Positions 1-6,207 of a stretch of DNA of 23,134 bases are shown here, one piece after another. Positions within the stretch are counted from its first letter, which is position 1. Each line of letters starts with the position of its first letter. The notes beneath the pieces are model-generated. The model was not told where the DNA came from. It did no database searches and saw only the letters and a program-made list of their open reading frames with translations. The translations under genes were made by a program, and so were the position numbers. Where the stretch lies: IMG/VR virus record IMGVR_UViG_3300021368_000617, positions 1 to 23,134 of that record, one strand, 5' to 3'. Source of the stretch: a virus.

Positions 1-67
1 CCATAGCCCTACAAAGATAATGTAAGGCGTGCCCATCTACTTCAAAGTTAAAGGTGTAATCAGACAT
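1..67 (-). CDS. hypothetical protein, N-terminal fragment
   Basis: Only the first 22 codons are inside the window; the gene runs off the left edge. It starts with ATG five bases after the stop of the DNA polymerase gene, in the same direction, so it is probably the next gene of the replication operon. The visible start reads MSDYTFNFEVDGHALHYLCR, with no signal peptide or membrane segment. I do not recognise a family from this fragment. Confidence 0.55.
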   Translation of the reverse strand, partial: MSDYTFNFEVDGHALHYLCRAM

Positions 68-72
68 CTGCT

Positions 73-1374
73 TTAGTGTGTTTCTGCCCAGGTTTGTCCG
101 ATTGAGGCTGCAGCAGTAATTGGTACTCTGAATGAGTAATAGTTACCGGCATCAGGTGCTGCTCGCACCAAGAGTTCTGCAACTCGATCTGCCTCTGTAG
201 GGACCACGCTGAATTGTTGTTCGTCATGTACATATGCACAACGTGTATAGTCAATATTGTATGTAAGTCCTGAATTATTAATTAATTCTTGACTAATTAC
301 CACCCAACGCTTGCTGAGGATTGCCCCAGCTGATTGTAATAAATAGTTGAGTGCTGCGTGCTCTGCGCGGCAGAAAATAGGACGGCCATCAAGGCCCCGA
401 AGGCGACCGCGAGAGCGTACTTTTTGTTTAACTGCTTCAATTAATGGCTCCAAACCTGGGATTGCATCAAGGAATTTGCGACGTAGCTCTCCACCAAGCT
501 TTTTCTTCTGTGCGTCGCTAAGCTCTGGGTGAAGACTGTGACCTAGCTTTTGGTCTCCAGCTCCATAGATGAAGGCGTAGGTAATGGTCTTTACGTCACG
601 CCTGCTGCATCCAACACGGTCAGCGTTTTGCTGGTGTATGTCGCCGTTAATAACGACATCAGCAAATTCGCCTTCATCAAAAGGTGATAGGTAATGACCT
701 AACGCCCTGAGCTCTAAGCCTTCTAAGTCAGCACCCACCATCACCATTCCAGGATGCGGAACAAACAGCTCACGTGCCCACGGTGCAGATACAACTTGCC
801 CGAGGTTGGGGCCACGGTGTGCGTTACGCCCAGTCTGTGTAGCCAGTGTGCAACTGTGATGGATGCAGTTGTCCTCCTCAATGGTGTTAAACCACGAGTT
901 AGACCCCTCAGAGAGCTGCCCTAGATGCTTCTGTAGCGTCAACAGCTTGATAAACATCTCGCACTCTTCGTGGAGCTGCTCGTTGCCTTGCTGTAGGGCA
1001 ATGTCACGCATCTCAGAGAGCGTGGCTTCATCAACTTTAGGTTTACCTGTGTCAGTAACTTTGGTAAAGCGTGCACCACGGTGGTTCTGTAGAGCCCAAG
1101 CAATGTGCTGACGTGAAGTTGGATTGAACTCTGTCAGCTTTGTCATAGGTGCGCCAGAGACATACCCATTCTTTTTATCTGTACGCTTGGGTGTAAAGAC
1201 TTTGCCTGGAACCCAGCGATAGCGCTGCTTGATAGTTGTTTGTATTTGCTCGACCTCCTCGTTAAGAGAGTTGCGAACACGCTCAGCAGCGTCTTTATCA
1301 AAGCGGAACCCAGATGCCTCTTGTGTGGCCATAATCTGAGCCATTGTCATCTCAAGTTCTACGCAATCAATCAT
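73..1374 (-). CDS. T7-like family A DNA polymerase, polymerase domain only
   Basis: A 433-residue protein matching the palm, fingers and thumb of T7 gp5 but without the 3'-5' exonuclease domain, which is a separate gene at 2172-2696. Motif A is DLEGLELRALGH with catalytic Asp216. The fingers helix R258-x3-K262-x3-Y266-x3-Y270-GAGD matches T7 R518/K522/Y526/Y530. Motif C is VHDE at 382-385 with Asp384. The residue equivalent to E. coli Pol I 762 is Tyr, as in T7. The segment matching the T7 thioredoxin-binding loop, between YRWVPG (52-57) and FNPTSR (83-88), is only about 25 residues, far shorter than in T7. The start overlaps the stop of the preceding gene by 8 bases, which suggests translational coupling. 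Replicative role is near certain; the split arrangement is the odd feature. Confidence 0.95.
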   Translation of the reverse strand: MIDCVELEMTMAQIMATQEASGFRFDKDAAERVRNSLNEEVEQIQTTIKQRYRWVPGKVFTPKRTDKKNGYVSGAPMTKLTEFNPTSRQHIAWALQNHRGARFTKVTDTGKPKVDEATLSEMRDIALQQGNEQLHEECEMFIKLLTLQKHLGQLSEGSNSWFNTIEEDNCIHHSCTLATQTGRNAHRGPNLGQVVSAPWARELFVPHPGMVMVGADLEGLELRALGHYLSPFDEGEFADVVINGDIHQQNADRVGCSRRDVKTITYAFIYGAGDQKLGHSLHPELSDAQKKKLGGELRRKFLDAIPGLEPLIEAVKQKVRSRGRLRGLDGRPIFCRAEHAALNYLLQSAGAILSKRWVVISQELINNSGLTYNIDYTRCAYVHDEQQFSVVPTEADRVAELLVRAAPDAGNYYSFRVPITAAASIGQTWAETH

Positions 1375-1600
1375 CGGCTACCTCTTTCTTGTTAAATCCA
1401 AATGTCTCTGATTTTTCTTCGAGCAGTTTTTCTGCTCTGAGTTTGTGCCCTAGTTTGGCAACGCTTTCCATAACCTTGAGTGCATCCTCGGTCGAAGCAC
1501 CTTTTGGCATACGGTTATTAACTTCATTAAACAACGGAAAGAAAATTTCCGATGCTGCTGTCATTTCCTCAACAGTGAGGGGGTCATTTTTCTTAGGCAT
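1367..1600 (-). CDS. hypothetical protein between exonuclease and polymerase genes
   Basis: A 77-residue, charged, probably helical protein starting MPKKNDPLTVEEM. I chose this ATG because it forms a TAATG stop-start overlap with the 191-residue gene upstream; an in-frame start 21 bases earlier would lengthen the overlap. Its own stop overlaps the polymerase start. No family recognised. Its position, tightly coupled between the two halves of the polymerase, suggests a replication role, for example as an assembly factor, but this is inference from context only. Confidence 0.75.
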   Translation of the reverse strand: MPKKNDPLTVEEMTAASEIFFPLFNEVNNRMPKGASTEDALKVMESVAKLGHKLRAEKLLEEKSETFGFNKKEVADD

Positions 1601-2175
1601 TAGTAAATCCGTTCTAAACAATCATTCTCGAAAACATAGTAATCAGAACCTTTTCCGTCTGTATCACCTTCCATATAGATGTCAATGTCACCGTATGTTG
1701 CGCCATTGACGATGAACATCTCATCAGCAACCGACACAACATCGACCTTTAATTTTGACGGGTCAAAGGGTTCATCAGCCGGAAGAGTAAGTTCACCACC
1801 ATATCCTCCTTTCTCGGTTAAGCAGCCGACAAGGTGCTTACCTTTTTGGTTGGAGGGTAAGTGGTGAGTGTAGTTAACTTTCTCCTCATCCATCATTTCT
1901 TCAATGTCGAGCAGACAAATAGTATTCTCCTCGTCACCAGTAATAACTACACCTAGCATCTGGTCAGTGTATGCACCCCAGCCAACGCACCCATCTTCCA
2001 ACTCTTGCTTGAGTGGGTCATCCCAATCAATAACTTTGTCGGCAAGTGTGTCGTTGTCAAGTTCAGCAAGCTCACCTGTCAAAGGCGTTGTCTGAAGTTC
2101 AGCTAAGTAGCAACGTCCCCAAGGATGGTCGCCACCAATCCAAATTGTGTAAGTAATCTCAGCCATAGTTGTCAT
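1600..2175 (-). CDS. acidic hypothetical protein between exonuclease and polymerase genes
   Basis: A 191-residue, strongly acidic protein. The ATG at 2175 overlaps the exonuclease stop (ATGA); a second ATG at 2166 (MAEITYTIWIGG) is an equally good start. No membrane segment, signal peptide or catalytic motif is visible and I do not recognise the family. With the 77-residue gene it separates the exonuclease and polymerase cistrons, and both junctions are overlaps of a few bases. Co-expression with the polymerase halves is therefore likely; the function is unknown. Confidence 0.75.
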   Translation of the reverse strand: MTTMAEITYTIWIGGDHPWGRCYLAELQTTPLTGELAELDNDTLADKVIDWDDPLKQELEDGCVGWGAYTDQMLGVVITGDEENTICLLDIEEMMDEEKVNYTHHLPSNQKGKHLVGCLTEKGGYGGELTLPADEPFDPSKLKVDVVSVADEMFIVNGATYGDIDIYMEGDTDGKGSDYYVFENDCLERIY

Positions 2176-2696
2176 TGGTAATCGTTCATTCTCCGCATCA
2201 TTAGTTCATATACTTTGAGGGTTACAAGGGTGTCTTGCTCGCAGTAGTTCAGCATCTCGGGTGTATAAACATCCCAAGCAGCTTCGTGCTTACCGTAGTC
2301 ACCTTTAAAGCACTTGAGGCGATAGCCCCAGGCTTCTAGGCTATGTCGTCCGTACAGCTTTTGTGGCATTCCTGTAGGACGCCTTTCATAATCACGGTCA
2401 AGAATATGGGGGTAAAACAGACGAGAGAGCACAAGAGTATCAACCACCTCTCCGTCGAAGTCAAAGTCGTATGTTTCACGTATCAGAGGAATATCATAGC
2501 CAGCTATATTGTGACCGATTAGTACATTAGCACGGCGAAGTTGTTCGATACCGGCATCAATCGGACGGTCGTCACGATTATCAAACACAATCGTTTCGTC
2601 AGGATTACTCAAGTCACGAGCGACAACACAATGAATACGCGAGCCTTGACGTAACAATCCAGTACTCTCAAGGTCAAAGATTAAAGTTTGCTTCAT
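2172..2696 (-). CDS. T7-like DNA polymerase 3'-5' proofreading exonuclease domain as a separate gene
   Basis: A 174-residue DEDD-type exonuclease corresponding to the N-terminal domain of T7 gp5. Exo I is FDLESTG (Asp8, Glu10), Exo II is IGHNIAGYD, and Exo III is YCEQD. The blocks DTLVLSRL and LEAWGYRL match T7 polymerase almost exactly. The start MKQTLIFDLESTG was chosen because the family begins a few residues before Exo I; a longer in-frame extension to 2855 would lie inside the upstream gene. The protein ends where the T7 exonuclease domain ends, so this looks like a clean domain split rather than a truncation. It probably proofreads together with the polymerase encoded at 73-1374. Confidence 0.92.
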   Translation of the reverse strand: MKQTLIFDLESTGLLRQGSRIHCVVARDLSNPDETIVFDNRDDRPIDAGIEQLRRANVLIGHNIAGYDIPLIRETYDFDFDGEVVDTLVLSRLFYPHILDRDYERRPTGMPQKLYGRHSLEAWGYRLKCFKGDYGKHEAAWDVYTPEMLNYCEQDTLVTLKVYELMMRRMNDYQ

Positions 2697-3255
2697 CGTC
2701 TGCTGTTGTATATTTTGCAATGTCGAAACTGTCTGTTTCAACCGGGTTTGTCGTGTAGAGGTCCTTGTTTTGGAACTGCTCTTCACGGTCGTCATATCTT
2801 GGCGCTTGCGTATTTGTTGTGAAACGTTCATCTTCAGTTTCGTGGATAGGTTCAATAGATATACACAGTTCTCTTGCTAGCCTTGCTGCTCGTCGGAACT
2901 CATCTTTGTAATAAGCTTCCCACTCGTGAGCTAGTACAAAAATCTTTCGAACACCCATAAGGTGTAACTGAAAGACGGAAGCAGAGAACGGGTAACGGGT
3001 GGTATAAACAACGGCACCGGATAGCGGTGTACCACGCTTTGAAGCAGTGGCTATGGCATAGGTTACACAGTCAATCTCAACTTTGCAATGAGCGAGGATA
3101 CTGCGCCCATCGCCAACAATTTCACGGTCACGTACTACAACGCAACCACCTGGTGCTAACGGATGAGTTGAGCCTTTACAGACTTGCTTAGCAATATCCA
3201 TAAAGTAGTTGTCTTTATTTGCAAGGTAAGTTGGGTCTCCTTCTACAATCGGCAT
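2674..3255 (-). CDS. dCMP/cytidine deaminase-fold protein lacking the zinc and catalytic residues
   Basis: A 193-residue protein whose first 110 residues follow the dCMP deaminase pattern: MDIAKQVCKGSTHPLAPGG, then a beta hairpin, GAVVYTTRYPFSASVFQL and the helix-strand LMGVRKIFVL. Aligned without gaps to T4 dCMP deaminase, the HAE motif reads D62-C63-V64 and the PCxxC motif reads P89-F90-S-A-S93. The zinc ligands (His, Cys, Cys) and the catalytic Glu are all absent, so deamination is not expected. The C-terminal 80 residues are polar and acidic with no recognised domain. It overlaps the exonuclease start by 23 bases and is the first minus-strand gene after a 48-bp divergent intergenic region. 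A regulatory or nucleotide-binding role is possible but unproven. Confidence 0.8.
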   Translation of the reverse strand: MPIVEGDPTYLANKDNYFMDIAKQVCKGSTHPLAPGGCVVVRDREIVGDGRSILAHCKVEIDCVTYAIATASKRGTPLSGAVVYTTRYPFSASVFQLHLMGVRKIFVLAHEWEAYYKDEFRRAARLARELCISIEPIHETEDERFTTNTQAPRYDDREEQFQNKDLYTTNPVETDSFDIAKYTTADDEANFNL

Positions 3256-3303
3256 CTCACATATTGATATTTTCTTTCCTATATTAAGTAGTGAAGCCGA
3301 TAG

Positions 3304-3663
3304 ATGCGACTACATATGGACTACGAAAAGTTTAGAAAAGAACTCGATCAAATGCGTAAGGACGAACTCGCAGACAAGAAGTTTGAATGTGATGTTCTCC
3401 AATTCAATGCACCTATTCGCTCTGATAGGGTCAACAGTCCCAGCCATTACACAAATGGTAAGGTCGAAGCTATCGAAGTAATTGAAGACGCCATTCAAGG
3501 TGCTAACAGTATTACTACAGGAATGCTGCAAGCACAAGTGCTTAAATATTTGCTGCGTCTTTGGTATAAAGATGACCCTGCAGAGGACGCAAAGAAAGCA
3601 CAGTGGTACCTCAGCCGCCTGGTAGACAAGCTGGAAGAGGAATTCAAAGGAACTGAGTGGTAA
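3304..3663 (+). CDS. DUF3310 protein (T7 gp1.7-like)
   Basis: A 119-residue protein on the otherwise empty plus strand. The signature DRVNSPSHYTNGKVEAIEVI, followed by QVLKYLLRLWYKDD and a final DAKKAQWYLSRLVDKL helix, is the DUF3310 pattern found in T7 gp1.7, a nucleotide kinase, and in many phage proteins. A second ATG at 3316 (MDYEKFRKEL) could be the real start. It is divergent from the deaminase-like gene (48 bp between starts) and ends directly against the stop of the convergent gene at 3664. A terminator for it lies inside that neighbour. A role in nucleotide metabolism is likely from the family; the exact reaction here is inferred. Confidence 0.88.
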   Translation: MRLHMDYEKFRKELDQMRKDELADKKFECDVLQFNAPIRSDRVNSPSHYTNGKVEAIEVIEDAIQGANSITTGMLQAQVLKYLLRLWYKDDPAEDAKKAQWYLSRLVDKLEEEFKGTEW

Positions 3664-4077
3664 TCAGCAACGTCTAAAGAACAAGAAGTAATCTCTAATC
3701 TCAAGCGCCTCGTGATCCATGAGGTGCTTTTTTAGTTGTTGATAGACGCGCTCGTTACTGTAAAGTGTGTGATAAAAGTACAAAGATATTCCCTCGCTAA
3801 GTTCAGGCTCGCGTGGATCGTACCAAAGGTAAGGCATAAGACATTCCCAAGGTTCAAGTCCTTGAGAAACCCAGCTATTAAGCTCTTCAATTCGTTGGGC
3901 AGTCTTCACAATATGTGCTTCGTGTGCTTTAGTTTGCGGTAAGCAGACAAGCTGATTGTGCTGTAGCAAGGCGTGCTTCCACATAAGTGAGCCATCTCTC
4001 TGTATCAACCTGCAAGGATGGACGCTAGAACCTGACGGCAGGTTATACAGATGTTCTGATGCGAGGTGCTTGGACAT
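3664..4077 (-). CDS. hypothetical protein
   Basis: A 137-residue protein with many aromatic residues (LMPYLWYDP, LYFYHTLYSN) and a basic end. It starts through a TAATG overlap with the Dam-like gene, so the two are probably translated together. Its stop abuts the stop of the plus-strand DUF3310 gene with no spacer, and its last codons carry that gene's terminator on the opposite strand. No family, membrane segment or catalytic motif recognised. Confidence 0.7.
   Translation of the reverse strand: MSKHLASEHLYNLPSGSSVHPCRLIQRDGSLMWKHALLQHNQLVCLPQTKAHEAHIVKTAQRIEELNSWVSQGLEPWECLMPYLWYDPREPELSEGISLYFYHTLYSNERVYQQLKKHLMDHEALEIRDYFLFFRRC
3704..3733 (+). terminator. intrinsic terminator of the DUF3310 gene, inside a convergent gene
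   Basis: An 8-bp stem (AGCGCCTC with GAGGTGCT, one G-T pair) with a 9-base loop runs straight into six T residues on the plus strand, 40 bases after the DUF3310 stop. The same bases encode residues near the C-terminus of the minus-strand protein at 3664-4077. Confidence 0.75.
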
Positions 4078-4748
4078 TAGACCGCACCCTTGTTGTCTTG
4101 ATAGTACTCAAGGTCTTTTGCCCAGTTATCACCTGCAAACTCGTTAAAGCACATACGTCCAATATCACGGAAGGTGTTATAGAACAACGTAACTTTGTCG
4201 ATATTCTGCATTGCCTGATCTAAAGGTGGACCGTAGACAATAATGTTCCACGTTGAAGGTGCTACTGGCTCAAAGCCATTTGATGTAGCACGCAGCTGTT
4301 TCACACGTTTGAATGGAATGCAGAATGGGTAATCAAAAATAGCAGGTGCTGCTCTTAATAGCTCAGAAGCACTGGTAAAAAAGATGAAGCTATCAATGTA
4401 GTTATTGCGATACTCAGAAATAGTCTTGTTAAACCAAATACGATTATTCCTTACAGCCCCTTTAGGTGATACAAAAACATTACCGTGCCAATGTTCTTGC
4501 AGTGGATTAACTTCAATAGAGGGGACAGTAGTCGCATCCACAAGTACTTGCTGTACTGGATCAGAAGTTGGATCGAAATCAATACTTCCCATCACCTGCC
4601 TAGCACGCTCAATGATTTGAGGTGTTGGATACAGCGGCAGCTTCAGACCTTGAGCTTTAAGTTTATCCGCTAAATTCTGCTGCGATCGCTCGGAGGCTTT
4701 CTTGGCTCCCACCTGCTTCGACAGTAAATGTTCTTGTTCCAGCATCAC
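4077..4748 (-). CDS. phage Dam-like (N6-adenine methyltransferase family) protein with altered catalytic motif
   Basis: A 223-residue protein that follows the phage DNA N-6-adenine-methyltransferase family: YPTPQIIERARQVMG (40-54), IDFDPTSDP (56-64), the W-x-GNVF strand (87-92), a long helix with WFNK, a hydrophobic strand, and the PFCIPFKRVK segment. The family's N/D-PP-Y/F catalytic motif, which should follow VFV, reads S-P-K-G here (94-97), so adenine methylation looks doubtful. The start overlaps the preceding gene by 86 bases. No later ATG precedes the conserved region, although a GTG at 4712 does. It is followed by a TAATG-coupled gene. It may be a SAM- or DNA-binding remnant with a new role, or a divergent enzyme. 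Confidence 0.7.
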   Translation of the reverse strand: MMLEQEHLLSKQVGAKKASERSQQNLADKLKAQGLKLPLYPTPQIIERARQVMGSIDFDPTSDPVQQVLVDATTVPSIEVNPLQEHWHGNVFVSPKGAVRNNRIWFNKTISEYRNNYIDSFIFFTSASELLRAAPAIFDYPFCIPFKRVKQLRATSNGFEPVAPSTWNIIVYGPPLDQAMQNIDKVTLFYNTFRDIGRMCFNEFAGDNWAKDLEYYQDNKGAV

Positions 4749-5085
4749 TAATCAATGTAATTAATACGTTTTTTGACCAGTCATTCTCATCAACTTCAGC
4801 GATCAATTTACGCAGGAACTCAACCACTTCACTATCTTCTTCTCGCTCTGCGACGACGATGTCTTTCTCGATATCGTGCCCGCTCATGAAGGTAGATGAG
4901 TCGTTCTGTAGGTTGATGATTAACGACCCTGCGCCGTGGCGCTGGACACCGTTCATCGCTACACCGATCAAGTCGGTAAGGATAAGCTCTGCTGTTGCAA
5001 CCAAGAACTTCTGTTCGTTGTCTTTCTCCTCTCCGAACTTGTCGGAACGGATTAATTGCTGCAATAAATCTGTGCGTCGTGACAT
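4663..5085 (-). CDS. hypothetical acidic protein
   Basis: A 140-residue protein starting MSRRTDLLQQLIRS. A helical first half is followed by an acidic middle (VAEREEDSEVVEFLRKLIAE) and a strand-rich end (NVLITLISDAGTRTFTVEAG). No family recognised. Its last 86 bases overlap the Dam-like gene in another frame. Both frames look protein-like in the overlap, which is unusually long for this compact genome. The start lies 33 bases downstream of the HNH-like gene. Confidence 0.65.
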   Translation of the reverse strand: MSRRTDLLQQLIRSDKFGEEKDNEQKFLVATAELILTDLIGVAMNGVQRHGAGSLIINLQNDSSTFMSGHDIEKDIVVAEREEDSEVVEFLRKLIAEVDENDWSKNVLITLISDAGTRTFTVEAGGSQESLRAIAAEFSG

Positions 5086-5117
5086 AACTAAATGACTTCT
5101 TAATAAGGATAAGTAAT

Positions 5118-5933
5118 TTAAAAATCTTTCGTGGGCTCATTGTCATCTTCTCCGTGGTCAATTGGTTCACGGTACAGACCTGGATCTTCAGGTGAGATCT
5201 GAGTTGTATGCCTACCCTTTAATAGGTCAGTCATTACAGCTTCAAACCGCTCACCAAAGTCAGTATCAGGATTAAGAAGTAAGTCTTCACGAGCATCGAT
5301 TTCAATGCTTTCGTCAATCTTAGCTTGTTCTTTCATAGCTTCTTCAACAACGTACTCAGCAACCTGCTGCTTGAGCGTATGTATTTGACAAGCTAATTCA
5401 AAGCTTTCAAGATAACTATCGTGGTCTACAAAGACCCCAATATTTTGCGGGATAAGATGAAAAGGATTACAGCAATACTTATTACCGCAAGTAGTCTTAA
5501 CACCGGTAAACCCAAGGTCGCCCCAAGTAAACCACATAGCAACACGTTGGGGATGATGCTGAGTGGAAGTCGAAATCCCATTGCGCCTCCAAGCAAATTG
5601 AGGTTGTTTAGTTCTAGGGTTGATGCATCCGTTCCAATTCCAACACTCGTCTGGTGCGCCAATATCAACTTGGCTCCAGAACTTGAGTGCTTTGATACGA
5701 TTCTTCTTCATTAATCGGTCAATGTCAAATGACATACGACCTTCACGGGCAGCAGCTACACACCGAGTACAAGCTTGGTGGCTGTCGTATCTCATCGAGT
5801 GGGACGAGAAACGGCCTAGTGAATGGCCTGTATACAAACAGAGTTCACCCTGTTCTGCAGTATTAGACAACTGCAGATTACGTCTACCGTATGCGTGACC
5901 GCCACGCTTTTTACTGGGCTTAGCTTCAGCCAT
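5118..5933 (-). CDS. HNH-like protein with N-terminal zinc finger; catalytic His missing
   Basis: A 271-residue protein. Residues 32-58 hold a C-x4-H ... C-x2-C zinc-binding set (C32, H37, C55, C58). Residues 96-160 resemble a phage HNH endonuclease core: ECWNWNG, then QRVAMWFTWG, then TTCGNKYCCNPFHL. In the usual core the second part reads HxCDNxxCxNPxHL. Here the first His is Thr147, the Asp is Gly, and the usual AHR reads PQR. The structural cysteines and the NPxHL end are kept, so it may bind DNA but cleave poorly or not at all. The C-terminal 70 residues are acidic and end PTKDF. The start forms a TAATG overlap with the upstream 78-residue gene. Confidence 0.72.
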   Translation of the reverse strand: MAEAKPSKKRGGHAYGRRNLQLSNTAEQGELCLYTGHSLGRFSSHSMRYDSHQACTRCVAAAREGRMSFDIDRLMKKNRIKALKFWSQVDIGAPDECWNWNGCINPRTKQPQFAWRRNGISTSTQHHPQRVAMWFTWGDLGFTGVKTTCGNKYCCNPFHLIPQNIGVFVDHDSYLESFELACQIHTLKQQVAEYVVEEAMKEQAKIDESIEIDAREDLLLNPDTDFGERFEAVMTDLLKGRHTTQISPEDPGLYREPIDHGEDDNEPTKDF

Positions 5934-6169
5934 TAAAAATCTCCTTCAGGTTTCACATAAGAACCACCGAGTGCTGGGTACTGCTCTTCAGTAGGCAGTG
6001 CCTCAAGCTGATGGTTAATCATGTATTCATAGCGAGTGCTGTTTTCGTACTTAATACGCACAAGCTTGGCTCGTGGTGTGTAGTACTCAGGTCGACCTAC
6101 GACCAAAGCAGTCAACTGATTAGGCAGAACTTGCACGCGCTGCCCAATCTGAATGTCAGATGATTTCAT
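5933..6169 (-). CDS. small beta-rich hypothetical protein
   Basis: A 78-residue protein, MKSSDIQIGQRVQVLPNQ..., with alternating hydrophobic strands (IQIGQRVQVL, LTALVVGRPEYY, AKLVRIKY) that suggest a small SH3/KOW-like barrel. This is a shape guess, not a family match. The C-terminal codons GGA GAT TTT TAA TG include a purine-rich ribosome site for the HNH-like gene and give the C-terminus PEGDF. It lies 38 bases after the primase-helicase stop. Confidence 0.7.
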   Translation of the reverse strand: MKSSDIQIGQRVQVLPNQLTALVVGRPEYYTPRAKLVRIKYENSTRYEYMINHQLEALPTEEQYPALGGSYVKPEGDF

Positions 6170-6207
6170 ATTAATAGTTATAGTTTTCTACTATGAGTTA
6201 AGTGTAA

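Noticed and set aside
73-2696. A frameshift or intein as the cause of the split polymerase
   Set aside because: Both parts have proper starts and stops with tight overlaps to the middle genes, and no splicing motifs or homing nuclease are seen between them.
2697-2855. Longer N-terminus of the exonuclease gene
   Set aside because: The added residues are Ser/Thr/Lys-rich and lie inside the deaminase-like gene in another frame; the family begins just before Exo I, matching the ATG at 2696.
3248-3301. 6-bp inverted repeat ATCGGC/GCCGAT flanking the divergent starts
   Set aside because: Six bases with a 42-base spacer is expected by chance in a window of this size, and one arm is coding.
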